From NCBI GenBank assembly GCA_011390455.1, contig JAABSI010000019.1, positions 1-40,405 on the forward strand: DNA of 40,405 nucleotides, given 5' to 3'. Below the pieces are notes generated by a model, which was not told the origin of the DNA, did not search any database, and saw only the letters and a program-made list of their open reading frames with translations. Numbering within the stretch: the stretch's first letter is position 1; each line of letters opens with the position of its first letter. The position numbers and the translations under genes were made by a program. Positions 31,130-38,500 of the stretch are shown here, piece after piece. The stretch is from Trueperaceae bacterium. GTDB lineage: Bacteria > Deinococcota > Deinococci > Deinococcales > Trueperaceae.

Positions 31130-32010
31130 TCGGCGCGTTGCCCGTGCGTGCTCGCCTCCGGAACGACCGCTGCAGAACGCACCCGCCGCAGATGCGCCGT
31201 CACCCGCTCGTCGTCGCGCTTCGGGTAGTCGAAGCCGAAGCGCTCGGCCACGCCGATCGCGACGTCGCGGAAGAGGTCGCACATGACCTCGAGCGCGGTC
31301 CAGGTCGCCTCGGGATCGGCGCCCGCGTAGGTCGCCTCGAGGCGCGTCCACAGCTCCGGCGCCAGCGCGCGCCGGAGGTAGCGGCCGTGCTTGCCCGGGC
31401 CGCGCCGGAAGCCGCTCGTGGCGGCCACGTGCCAGCCGAGCATCGCGAGCAGCTGGCCGCGCAGCACGACGTCGAGGTGGTGGTGGGCGTAGGTGGTCTC
31501 GCCGCGCGCGAGGCCCTTGGCGACGTACGGCGCGACCCACCAGAACTCGTTGCAGGCGTCGGCGAAGGCCGCCTCGCTGGACGGCTCAGGCACGAAGTGG
31601 GGCGCATCGGTCGGGGGCGGGGGCGGCACCCGACCGTCGAGGTCGAGGAGGACCTGCGCCGGGCCGTCGTGGCGGTAGGTCCCCATCGCCGCGACCGGGA
31701 GGAGCGTCAGATCGATCCGCGAACCGTCCTCGAAGAGCATCAGCCACGTATCGCCGCCGTCCGTGCGCGGCGGCGCGTCGACCATGGCATCGGGCCGCTG
31801 CAGGATCGTGCGCTCCCCAAACGCGTCGATCCATGTGGGGTCGTCGCGGTAGGGGGCGACGTCGCGCACTACGAAGACGAGGTCGTGGTCGCGCCAGCGG
31901 TCGGCGGGCGCCTCGGGGTCCGCACGCGAGCCGGAGAGCACCACCGCGCGCACCCGCGGGTCGGCGCGAGCGATCGCGAGAATGCGGGCGAGGACGGGGT
32001 CGTCGGTCAC
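31126..32010 (-). CDS. Aminoglycoside 6-adenylyltransferase-like nucleotidyltransferase (ANT(6)/AadE family)
   Basis: A 294-residue protein. The N-terminal nucleotidyltransferase site shows VRAVVLSGSRADPEAP and RDHDLVFVV, the G-S and D-x-D pattern that binds metal and ATP. The rest has the family pattern FGERTILQRPD, MLFEDGSRIDLTLLP, FADACNEFWWVAPYVAKGLARGE and GFRRGPGKHGRYL. True AadE adenylates streptomycin; chromosomal relatives in soil and environmental bacteria often have unknown substrates. The GTG start overlaps the YdeI-like stop by four bases (GTGA). Confidence 0.9.
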   Translation of the reverse strand: MTDDPVLARILAIARADPRVRAVVLSGSRADPEAPADRWRDHDLVFVVRDVAPYRDDPTWIDAFGERTILQRPDAMVDAPPRTDGGDTWLMLFEDGSRIDLTLLPVAAMGTYRHDGPAQVLLDLDGRVPPPPPTDAPHFVPEPSSEAAFADACNEFWWVAPYVAKGLARGETTYAHHHLDVVLRGQLLAMLGWHVAATSGFRRGPGKHGRYLRRALAPELWTRLEATYAGADPEATWTALEVMCDLFRDVAIGVAERFGFDYPKRDDERVTAHLRRVRSAAVVPEASTHGQRAD

Positions 32011-32600
32011 GACCCGCGCGCTCCTGGCACCGGCTCACCCGGCATCCAGCGTCGCCCGCCGGCCAGCGCGTCGGCGATCCGCTCGGCGCGCCGCAACCGC
32101 GTCTCCTCGCGCTTGGCCGAAAGCAGCCAGTCGACCAGGGTGCGCCGGTACGCGGGCGATTGCGCCGCGAAGAAGCGCCAGGCCGCCTCGTTCCGCTCCC
32201 GGAGCGCGCGGTCGTACGGGTCGGGCAGGTGCTCGGGCCGCTCGGAACGCGGCGTCGCGGGCGTGGCGTCCGGGCGCCGCGCCGCGTGGATCGCCAGGCC
32301 CTCCGGTCGCATCCGCCCCTCAGCGGTCAGCGCGGCCACCCGGTCGAGGTTGACGCGGCTCCAGACGCTCCCCGGGCGGCGCGGGGTGAAGCGGATCGCG
32401 TAGCGCTCCGCGTCGACGCTGCGGCGCAGCCCGTCGATCCAGCCGAAGCAGAGCGCCTCGTCGACCGATTCGGGCCAGGTCAGGCTGGGCCGGCCGGTGG
32501 CGCGCTTGTGGTACCCGACCCACAGCTCACTCGCGCTCGCGTGGTGCGCCTCGAGCCAGCCGCGGAACTCGCCGGGCGAAGCGAAGTACAGGGGCTCCAT
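32007..32600 (-). CDS. YdeI/OmpD-associated family protein
   Basis: A 197-residue cytoplasmic protein with the YdeI pattern: LYFASPGEFRGWLEAHHA, ELWVGYHKRATGRPSLTWPESVDEALCFGWIDGLRRSVD, YAIRFTPRRPGSVWSRVN and a C-terminal EAAWRFFAAQSPAYRRTLVDWLLSAKREETRLRR helix bundle. Bacillus YdeI is tied to resistance to cationic peptides, but the biochemical role is unknown. Two ATGs exist. The upstream one (32612) lies inside the TAGGAT -10 box, so 32600 is preferred. It is coupled to the adenylyltransferase-like gene. Confidence 0.9.
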   Translation of the reverse strand: MEPLYFASPGEFRGWLEAHHASASELWVGYHKRATGRPSLTWPESVDEALCFGWIDGLRRSVDAERYAIRFTPRRPGSVWSRVNLDRVAALTAEGRMRPEGLAIHAARRPDATPATPRSERPEHLPDPYDRALRERNEAAWRFFAAQSPAYRRTLVDWLLSAKREETRLRRAERIADALAGGRRWMPGEPVPGARGS

Positions 32601-32610
32601 GGTCGCGACC

Positions 32611-32616
32611 ATCCTA
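32611..32616 (-). promoter_or_regulatory. -10 box of the YdeI-like gene
   Basis: TAGGAT on the minus strand, 10 nt before the chosen ATG. The mRNA leader would be only a few bases long. Confidence 0.5.
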
Positions 32617-32683
32617 GGGCGCGCGGGGGGGCGAAGGGACCGGGGCGTAGGTCCGTACCGTGCGCCGGTGCCCCCCGAGCGCC

Positions 32684-33028
32684 CTAGCGTCCTGCGCTCT
32701 GATCGAGCACGTGCACCCGGTTGCCCGAAGGATCGTCGAAGGCCACGTAGCGACCGGGCGGGATCGACCGCGGCGGCGCCACGAAGGCGAGCCGACCCTG
32801 GTGCTCGGCGTAGAAGGCGTCGACGTCGTCGACCTCGAAGAAGGGCCCGGGCTTGTCGTCCTCGGGGGCGTCCTGGTCGAGCATCAACTGAACGTCGCTG
32901 CCTGGCAGCGCCAGGCCCACCGTCAGCTCGCCCTCGCGCCAGGCCTCCTCGAAGCCGAGCGCGTCGCGGTAGACCGCGAGCGCAGCCTCCAGGTCCTTCA
33001 CTGGAACGTAGATCAGCGACAGCTTCAT
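32684..33028 (-). CDS. VOC-family (glyoxalase-like) protein
   Basis: A 114-residue one-module VOC protein: MKLSLIYVPVKDLEAALAVY, ALGFEEAWREGELTVGLALPGSDVQLML, FEVDDVDAFYAEHQGRLAFV, and DDPSGNRVHVLDQ at the C-terminus. The first metal-ligand position of glyoxalases is not obviously a histidine. Relatives include bleomycin-binding resistance proteins and glyoxalases; the specific role cannot be assigned. A GGGAGGG ribosome site and a TATGCT -10 box upstream fix the ATG at 33028, although the frame stays open for another 210 bases upstream. Confidence 0.9.
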   Translation of the reverse strand: MKLSLIYVPVKDLEAALAVYRDALGFEEAWREGELTVGLALPGSDVQLMLDQDAPEDDKPGPFFEVDDVDAFYAEHQGRLAFVAPPRSIPPGRYVAFDDPSGNRVHVLDQSAGR

Positions 33029-33112
33029 GCGTTCCCTCCCGGCTCCGAGCATAGGGGCTCGCCGGGGCGGACGGGCGGAGGGTGGGTGCATGATGGCGCC
33101 CAGGAGGCTCCC

Positions 33113-33397
33113 ATGCGCCGCACGTCCGCCCTCACGGCCACCGTGCTCCTCGCCCTCGTCCTCGCCGGTTGCGTGGCGGTCCAGGTCCCGGACGCCACCG
33201 CGGCCGACGCACCCGGCTTCTTCCGGGGCTTCTGGCACGGCCTGATCGCGCCGATCGCCTTCCTGGTCAGCCTCTTCACCGACGCCGTGCGCGTCTACGC
33301 GGTGCCCAACCTCGGCCGCTGGTACGACTTCGGCTTCATGCTCGGCATCGGCGGGTTCTCGGGCGGGGTGTTCGCGGGATCGCGCAAGCGCGGTTGA
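33113..33397 (+). CDS. Small conserved membrane lipoprotein
   Basis: A 94-residue protein. The signal MRRTSALTATVLLALVLAGC carries a lipobox with Cys20. The rest has two hydrophobic stretches, FRGFWHGLIAPIAFLVSLF and YDFGFMLGIGGFSGGVFAG, joined by the polar VYAVPNLGRW. The pattern GFWHGxIxPxxFxxSLF followed by WYDFGFxLG is widespread among small bacterial proteins of unknown function. A CAGGAGG ribosome site precedes the ATG. It diverges from the VOC gene and converges on the PIN toxin gene. Confidence 0.85.
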   Translation: MRRTSALTATVLLALVLAGCVAVQVPDATAADAPGFFRGFWHGLIAPIAFLVSLFTDAVRVYAVPNLGRWYDFGFMLGIGGFSGGVFAGSRKRG

Positions 33398-33412
33398 GCA
33401 AGCCGATCGATT

Positions 33413-33847
33413 TCAGACCCCGTCCGAGTCGGCCGCACCGCGGAGCGCCGCGAGGAACGCGGCGGGGGTGAACACGGGGAGCGTCGCGGAGGCGAACCCG
33501 CTGCGGTCGCGCGTGACCACAGCGTCCACCCCGGCGGCGCCCGCCGCCTCGTGCAGGACACCTTCCTCGAAATCGGCGAAGCCGGCGTCCAGGGCGCGCA
33601 CCAACACCGCTCGGTCGACCGACGCCACGTCGAACAGTTCCAGGAGCGCGCGCACGTGGCGCCGCGCCGCGCTCGCACCGACGCTCTTCGCCGCGAGGTA
33701 GAAGACCGTCGTCACGGTCGTCGCACCGAGGACCCCACGCACGCGGCCCGCCTCGATCGCCGCGAAGAGCGTCAGCGCCCGCTCGAGGTGCGGTTCGCGC
33801 GCCATCAGCACGTCGAGCACGACGTTCGTATCGACCAACACCCTCAT
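33413..33847 (-). CDS. PIN-domain toxin (VapC-like)
   Basis: A 144-residue PIN-fold ribonuclease. The first catalytic aspartate is in VLVDTNVVLDVLMAREPH; the other acidic residues fall in FADFEEGVLHEAA and VDAVVTRDRSGF. The closing segment LPVFTPAAFLAAL is common to the subgroup that pairs with DUF6364 antitoxins. Its ATG overlaps the antitoxin stop codon (ATGA). It differs clearly from the PIN protein at 8665, so the two were probably acquired separately. Confidence 0.93.
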   Translation of the reverse strand: MRVLVDTNVVLDVLMAREPHLERALTLFAAIEAGRVRGVLGATTVTTVFYLAAKSVGASAARRHVRALLELFDVASVDRAVLVRALDAGFADFEEGVLHEAAGAAGVDAVVTRDRSGFASATLPVFTPAAFLAALRGAADSDGV

Positions 33848-34098
33848 GCGTGCTTGCGCTCGAGATGCGCCTTGTACGCCCCTTCCGGATCGGGCTCGGT
33901 CGGCAGGACCCCCACGAGCGCCCGGAGGCGCTCGGATGGCGCTGGCAGGTCGCCGGTCGGTACGACCGAGGACAGTGCTTCGAGCGCTTCGAAGTACGCC
34001 GCGACCATCCGCGACACCGACGTGTCGTGCGCGGCGGCATGGCGCTTCGCCACCTCGATGAGGTGCTCGTCCATGCGCAGCGTGAGCTTCGTGGTCAT
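33844..34098 (-). CDS. DUF6364-type antitoxin
   Basis: An 84-residue ribbon-helix-helix-like protein: TTKLTLRMDEHLIEVAKRHAAAHDTSVSRMVAAYFEAL, then a linker and the tail ALVGVLPTEPDPEGAYKAHLERKHA, which should wrap the toxin. The ATG at 34098 is preferred over the adjacent GTG at 34101 because an AGGAGG ribosome site (34104-34109) lies 5 nt before it. It is coupled to the PIN toxin by a four-base overlap. Confidence 0.9.
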   Translation of the reverse strand: MTTKLTLRMDEHLIEVAKRHAAAHDTSVSRMVAAYFEALEALSSVVPTGDLPAPSERLRALVGVLPTEPDPEGAYKAHLERKHA

Positions 34099-34111
34099 CA
34101 CGGCCTCCTGC

Positions 34112-34136
34112 CGTACACGTTAGCGCACGGTGTACG
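34112..34136. promoter_or_regulatory. Inverted repeat at the DUF6364/PIN promoter
   Basis: CGTACAC and GTGTACG form a perfect 7-base inverted repeat with an 11-base spacer. A minus-strand TAACGT (34117-34122), usable as a -10 box, overlaps the left arm. It is a candidate site for autorepression and abuts the stop codon of the AlkD-like gene. Confidence 0.55.
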
Positions 34137-34859
34137 TCACGATCCGTTGCGGACGACGTCCCCCTGCCGCACCGGCGCCTCGAGCCGCCCCGGCGCCTCG
34201 AGGCGCCGCACCATCTCGCCGATCCACAGCGGCGCAAAGGGCGACGTACACCCGCGAGGCGTCGGGTAGTCGCGGTAGACGCCCAGCGCCTCGCCGATCG
34301 CGAGGGCGCGCTCGCGGTGCTCGGGGTGGTGGATGCCGATGCCGGCCAGGGTGTTGTTCATCGTCCACTGCGGCTCGGGCTCGGCGTCCGCGAGCTCGCG
34401 TTCGAGGCGGTCGAGCAGCGCCGCCAGGTCGAGCCCGTCGGCGTCCTTGCCGACCCGCTCGGCAGTGAGGCTCCAGCCGAAGCGCGCCGCCCACGGGTCG
34501 GGGTCGGCCATCCACGCCTGGCGCAGCGGTTCCTTGGCCGGGTGCTTGCGGACCACGTAGGAATCGAGCCAATCCGCGACGCCGACGAAGGCGACGCTGC
34601 GCGCCATCGCGTCCAGCTCCTCCCGCGACAGGCGCTTGGGCTCCAAGATCAAGATCGCGAGCAGCCGCGCCTCGACGATGCCGGTCGCCCACAGGTCGAG
34701 CGCCAGCGCGTGGTCGCGTTTCACCTCCTTGGCGAGCTTCCGCACGTCGCCGAGCTTGACGCCGAACTGCGCGTCGCCGGCGCCGCGCTTGCGGTTCTGG
34801 GCGCGCACCTTCTCGGAGCCGAGCTCCTCGAGGCGGGCGAGCGCTTGGGGGGCGGTCAT
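34137..34859 (-). CDS. AlkD-like DNA alkylation repair protein
   Basis: A 240-residue all-helical HEAT-like repeat protein of the AlkC/AlkD superfamily, which removes N3- and N7-alkylated purines without base flipping. Visible family segments are RKRGAGDAQFGVKLGDVRKLAKEVK near the N-terminus, LWATGIVEARLLAILILEP, VADWLDSYVV (the Trp-x-x-Asp pattern of the binding cleft), and WTMNNTLAGIGIHHPEHRERAL. The last 20 residues contain a short duplication (RLEAPGRLEAP) from a 13-bp direct repeat. The ATG lies 7 nt after a TAGACT -10 box. Its substrate is inferred from family only. Confidence 0.9.
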   Translation of the reverse strand: MTAPQALARLEELGSEKVRAQNRKRGAGDAQFGVKLGDVRKLAKEVKRDHALALDLWATGIVEARLLAILILEPKRLSREELDAMARSVAFVGVADWLDSYVVRKHPAKEPLRQAWMADPDPWAARFGWSLTAERVGKDADGLDLAALLDRLERELADAEPEPQWTMNNTLAGIGIHHPEHRERALAIGEALGVYRDYPTPRGCTSPFAPLWIGEMVRRLEAPGRLEAPVRQGDVVRNGS

Positions 34860-34866
34860 GGGCCGG

Positions 34867-34872
34867 AGTCTA
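34867..34872 (-). promoter_or_regulatory. -10 box of the AlkD-like gene (leaderless type)
   Basis: TAGACT on the minus strand, 7 nt before the ATG. It shares bases with the stop codon of the upstream membrane protein gene. Confidence 0.6.
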
Positions 34873-35283
34873 CCCGCGCAGCGTCGCCACCGAGATCCGC
34901 ATGCCGAACACGGCCCACAGCAGGGCCACGTTGAGCAGCAGCGGAAGGATCGCCCACGGGGACATCCAGACGACGTGGAGGACGATCGAGGCGGCGGCGC
35001 CGACCACGATCAACCATGGGAGCCAGCTCGCGGGCACCCACCACCCCAGGAGCGCGGCGGCCGCCGCCAAGAAGGCGGCACCTGCGAGGATGCCCAAGAC
35101 CGGCGTGAGCGTGTTCAGCAGGTCGCCCGCAGGCAGCAGCGTTCGGGTCTGCAACGAGAACGGCCACAACACCATCCCTCCGACCCACCACGGCGGCGGC
35201 GCGCCACCGGGCTGCAGCGGGACGAGGGCGGTGAGGCTGAGCTGGGCGGCGAGAAGGAGTGCGACGAGCAGGACGATCCACAT
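34870..35283 (-). CDS. Small four-helix membrane protein, function unknown
   Basis: A 137-residue hydrophobic protein. The N-terminal segment WIVLLVALLLAAQLSLTALVPL, the middle LGILAGAAFLAAAAALLGWWV, then WLPWLIVVGAAASIVLHVVW and the final WAILPLLLNVALLWAVFG make about four membrane helices. I recognise no family. A GGGAGG ribosome site precedes the ATG; upstream of it the leader contains a long hairpin (35300-35333). It precedes the AlkD-like gene, whose promoter overlaps its stop codon. Confidence 0.8.
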   Translation of the reverse strand: MWIVLLVALLLAAQLSLTALVPLQPGGAPPPWWVGGMVLWPFSLQTRTLLPAGDLLNTLTPVLGILAGAAFLAAAAALLGWWVPASWLPWLIVVGAAASIVLHVVWMSPWAILPLLLNVALLWAVFGMRISVATLRG

Positions 35284-35299
35284 GGAGAACCTCCCGTTC

Positions 35300-35333
35300 G
35301 ATCGTCGCGGTCGCTCCGCGAGCCGCGACGATC
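35300..35333 (-). promoter_or_regulatory. Hairpin in the 5' leader of the small membrane protein gene
   Basis: Perfect 11-base arms (GATCGTCGCGG and complement) flank a 12-base loop that itself pairs TCGC with GCGA, giving about 15 bp with one bulged base. It ends 16 nt before the start codon, near the ribosome site. Nothing else was seen in 35284-35572 apart from the promoter and ribosome site of the alpha-2-macroglobulin gene. Confidence 0.6.
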
Positions 35334-35538
35334 CGGTCGAACCCAGGCACGCCGAGCCCGCCGGTCCGCGCACGCCCGAAGACAAGATGCGCACTCGCTC
35401 GAACCAGGTCCAGGGAGGTATGTCCGTGCGCCGGGCGAGCACGCCGAGGTCGTGCACGCTCGCGGGAGCGCCTTCCTCGGCGCCGTGGCGATCGGGCGGG
35501 CATCGTGCATCGCTCCGGAACCCGCCAGAACCGAGTGC

Positions 35539-35544
35539 TAGCCT
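35539..35544 (+). promoter_or_regulatory. Possible -10 box of the alpha-2-macroglobulin gene
   Basis: TAGCCT, followed by a short leader with an AGGAGG ribosome site at 35561-35566. No -35 match was found. Confidence 0.45.
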
Positions 35545-35572
35545 GGTTCATCCCACGAACAGGAGGCTCCCC

Positions 35573-38500
35573 ATGCCTTCGCGGACCGCCCCCCCGCCCC
35601 GCACTCCGCGCCTCCGCAGCGGCCTCGGCGCCCGCGCGATGGTCCTCCTGCTGGCGATCGCGCTGGCGGCCCTGCTGGCCGCGCCGACCGCCCTCGCCCA
35701 AGACGCCCCCATCCCCGAGCGCTTCGCGACGCTCCAGAGCGACGTCGACCTCCCCGGCGGCGACCTGCAGTCGATCTTCGACGTCACGCTCGAGCGCTGC
35801 CACGCCGCCTGCCTGCGCGACGGCGCCTGCACCGCGTTCACCTTCAACACGCGCAACGGCTCGTGCTTCCTCAAGGACGCGCCCGGCGACCCAGTGCCGT
35901 TCGTCGGGGCGATCTCGGCGACCGTCGCGACCCGCGACGCCGACGCGCTGGCGCGGGCGCGCGCGGCCGCCGCGGACCTCACCTTCCTCGATGCCTGGGA
36001 CCTGGACGAGGCGTTCGACCAGGCGACGGCGCTGCCCCAGCGCTACCCCGCCGACGGGCGCAGCGAGAGCGAGTGGCTCGACCGCTCCCGACGCGACGCG
36101 CCCGCCGACCGGGTGGCGTCCACCGGCGCGGCCGCGACCGTCGCCGACTCGGGTGGCGCCTGGTTGGCGCACGCGCGCGCGCTCGCCGACCTCGCCGCGC
36201 TCGACCGCAACCGCACCTGGGAGCTGAACCGCGGAGCCACGCTGGCGGCCGTGAACGCCGCCCTGCGCCTCCCCGCCCGGGAGCGCGCCGAGGCGCTGGT
36301 CCTGATGGCGCGCACGCTGGAAGCCACCTACCGCGGCGAGGCCGCCTTGGGCGCGGTGCGCCTCGCCGACCGCCTCGCGCCCGGCATCGCCCCCGCCGAG
36401 CTGGCGCGGCTCCGCGAGGCCTTCGGCTTCCGCGTGCTCAGTCACGACGTCGACGCCCGCAGCGGCACGCCGCGGATCTGCGTCGCCTTCTCCGAGGACC
36501 TCGCGCCCACCCGCGACTACGCCCCCTTCGTGCAGCGCGCCGCCTCCGGCCTCGCCGTCGAGGCGGAGGGGTCGCAGATCTGCGTCACCGGCGTCGCCTA
36601 CGGCGAGCGCTACGCGCTGACGCTGCGCGCCGGCCTGCCGAGCGCCTCGGGCGACACCCTGGCGCGCGACGTCCCCCTCGACGTCTACGTCCGCGACCGC
36701 GCCCCCGCGGTGCGCTTCCCGGGCCAGGCCTACGTGCTCCCGGCGCGCGGCCCGCGCGCCCTGCCGGTCGAGACCGTCAACGCGAACGAACTCGAGCTGC
36801 GGCTGCTGCGCGTGACCGACCGCAACCTGGTCGCGGCGATCCGCGAGGGGAGCTTCCTGCGCAGCCTCGGCCCGTGGGAAGGCGCGCGCTTCGAGGACCT
36901 GCTCACCGAGTTCGTCTGGGAGGGACACGCGAGCCTGGCGGGCGAGCTCAACCGCACCACCACCTCCCGCCTGCCCCTCGACGCCGTCGGTGCGCTCGAA
37001 CCCGGCATCTACGTGCTGCGCGCGAACGTCGCCGGCGCCGACCCCTACGATGCCGCGCCCGCGATGCAGTGGTTCCTGGTCTCCGACCTGGGGGTCACCG
37101 CCCTCTCGGGCACCGACGCGGTGCACGTGGTGGTCCAGCGGCTCTCCGACGGCCGGCCGGCCGAGGGCCTGCGGGTGGCGCTGATCGCGCGCTCCAACCG
37201 GGTGCTGGGCGAGGCGACGACCGACGCCCAGGGCCTCGCGACCTTCGCCGCGGCGCTCGCGCGCGGCACCGGCAACGCCGCGCCCGCGCTCGTGCTGGTC
37301 GAGGACGACGAGGACCTGGCCGTGCTGTCGCTCGAGGAGTCCGAGTTCGACCTGTCGGACCGGGGGGTGGAGGGCCGTCCGGCCCCCGGCCCCATCGACG
37401 TCTTCCTGACCACCGACCGCGGCGCCTACCGCGCCGGCGAGACCATCCACGCGACCGCGCTCGTGCGCGATGGGCAAGCGCGCGCCATCCCCGGCCTCCC
37501 GCTGACCGTGCGGCTGCTGCGCCCCGACGGCGTCGAGCACGCCCGCGTCCTCGCTTCTGAAACCGGCGCCGGCGGCTTCGTCGTCGCGCTGCCGCTCGCC
37601 GGCGGCGTGCCGCGCGGCGTCTGGCGCCTCGAGACCTACGCCGACCCCGAGGCCCCCGCCCTCGCCAGCCAGACCGTGCTGGTCGAGGACTTCCTGCCCG
37701 AGCGGGTCGACGTCGAGCTGACGCTGCCCGAGGGGCTCGTGGCGCCCTTCGCCGCGCCACCGCTCGAGGTGGACGCGCGCTACCTCTTCGGCGCCCCCGC
37801 CGCCGGCCTCACGCTGACCGGCGACGTCGCGGTCGAACCGACCGACGCGCTCCCCGGCTGGCCCGGGTACGTCTTCGGGCGTTACGACCAGCGGGTGGAC
37901 GCTCAGCGCGTCCCCTTCGCCGCCGACCTGCGCACCGACGCCCACGGCCGCCTCACCACCCGCCTGCCGCTCGACCGCCTCGACCTCGAGGCCCGCCCCT
38001 ACGCGCTCACCGTCACCGCGACGCTGATCGACGGCGCCTCGCGCCCCGTCGAGCGCACGCTAGCGCGCACCTTGCGCCCGATCGCGCCCGTGGTGGGCAT
38101 CCGCCCAGGCTTCGACGGCCCGCTCCCCGAGAACGCCGAAGCCAGCTTCGACCTGGTGATCGTCGACCCCGACGGCGACGCGACCGCCGGCGACGTCCGC
38201 TGGCAGGTCGACCGCATCGAGACGCGCTACCAGTGGTACTCCGTCGACGGCCGCTGGTACTGGGAGCCCGTGACCGAGCGCCAGCGCGTCGCCGAGGGCG
38301 TCGCGCTCGTGACCGACGTCCCGGCCCGGGTCGCGGTGCCGGTCGAATGGGGCCAGTACGAGATCCGCGCCACCTACGAAGGCGACCCGTGGACGGCGAG
38401 CGCCGCGACCGCCTTCGCCGCCGGCTGGACCGCGGTCGATGCGACCCGCGAGACCCCCGACCGTCTCGAGGTCTCGCTCGACGCCGAGGGGTACGCCCCG

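Noticed and set aside
34856..37945. 1029-codon minus-strand open frame
   Set aside because: It is antisense to the macroglobulin gene and out of frame with the small membrane protein. Its composition is shadow-like.
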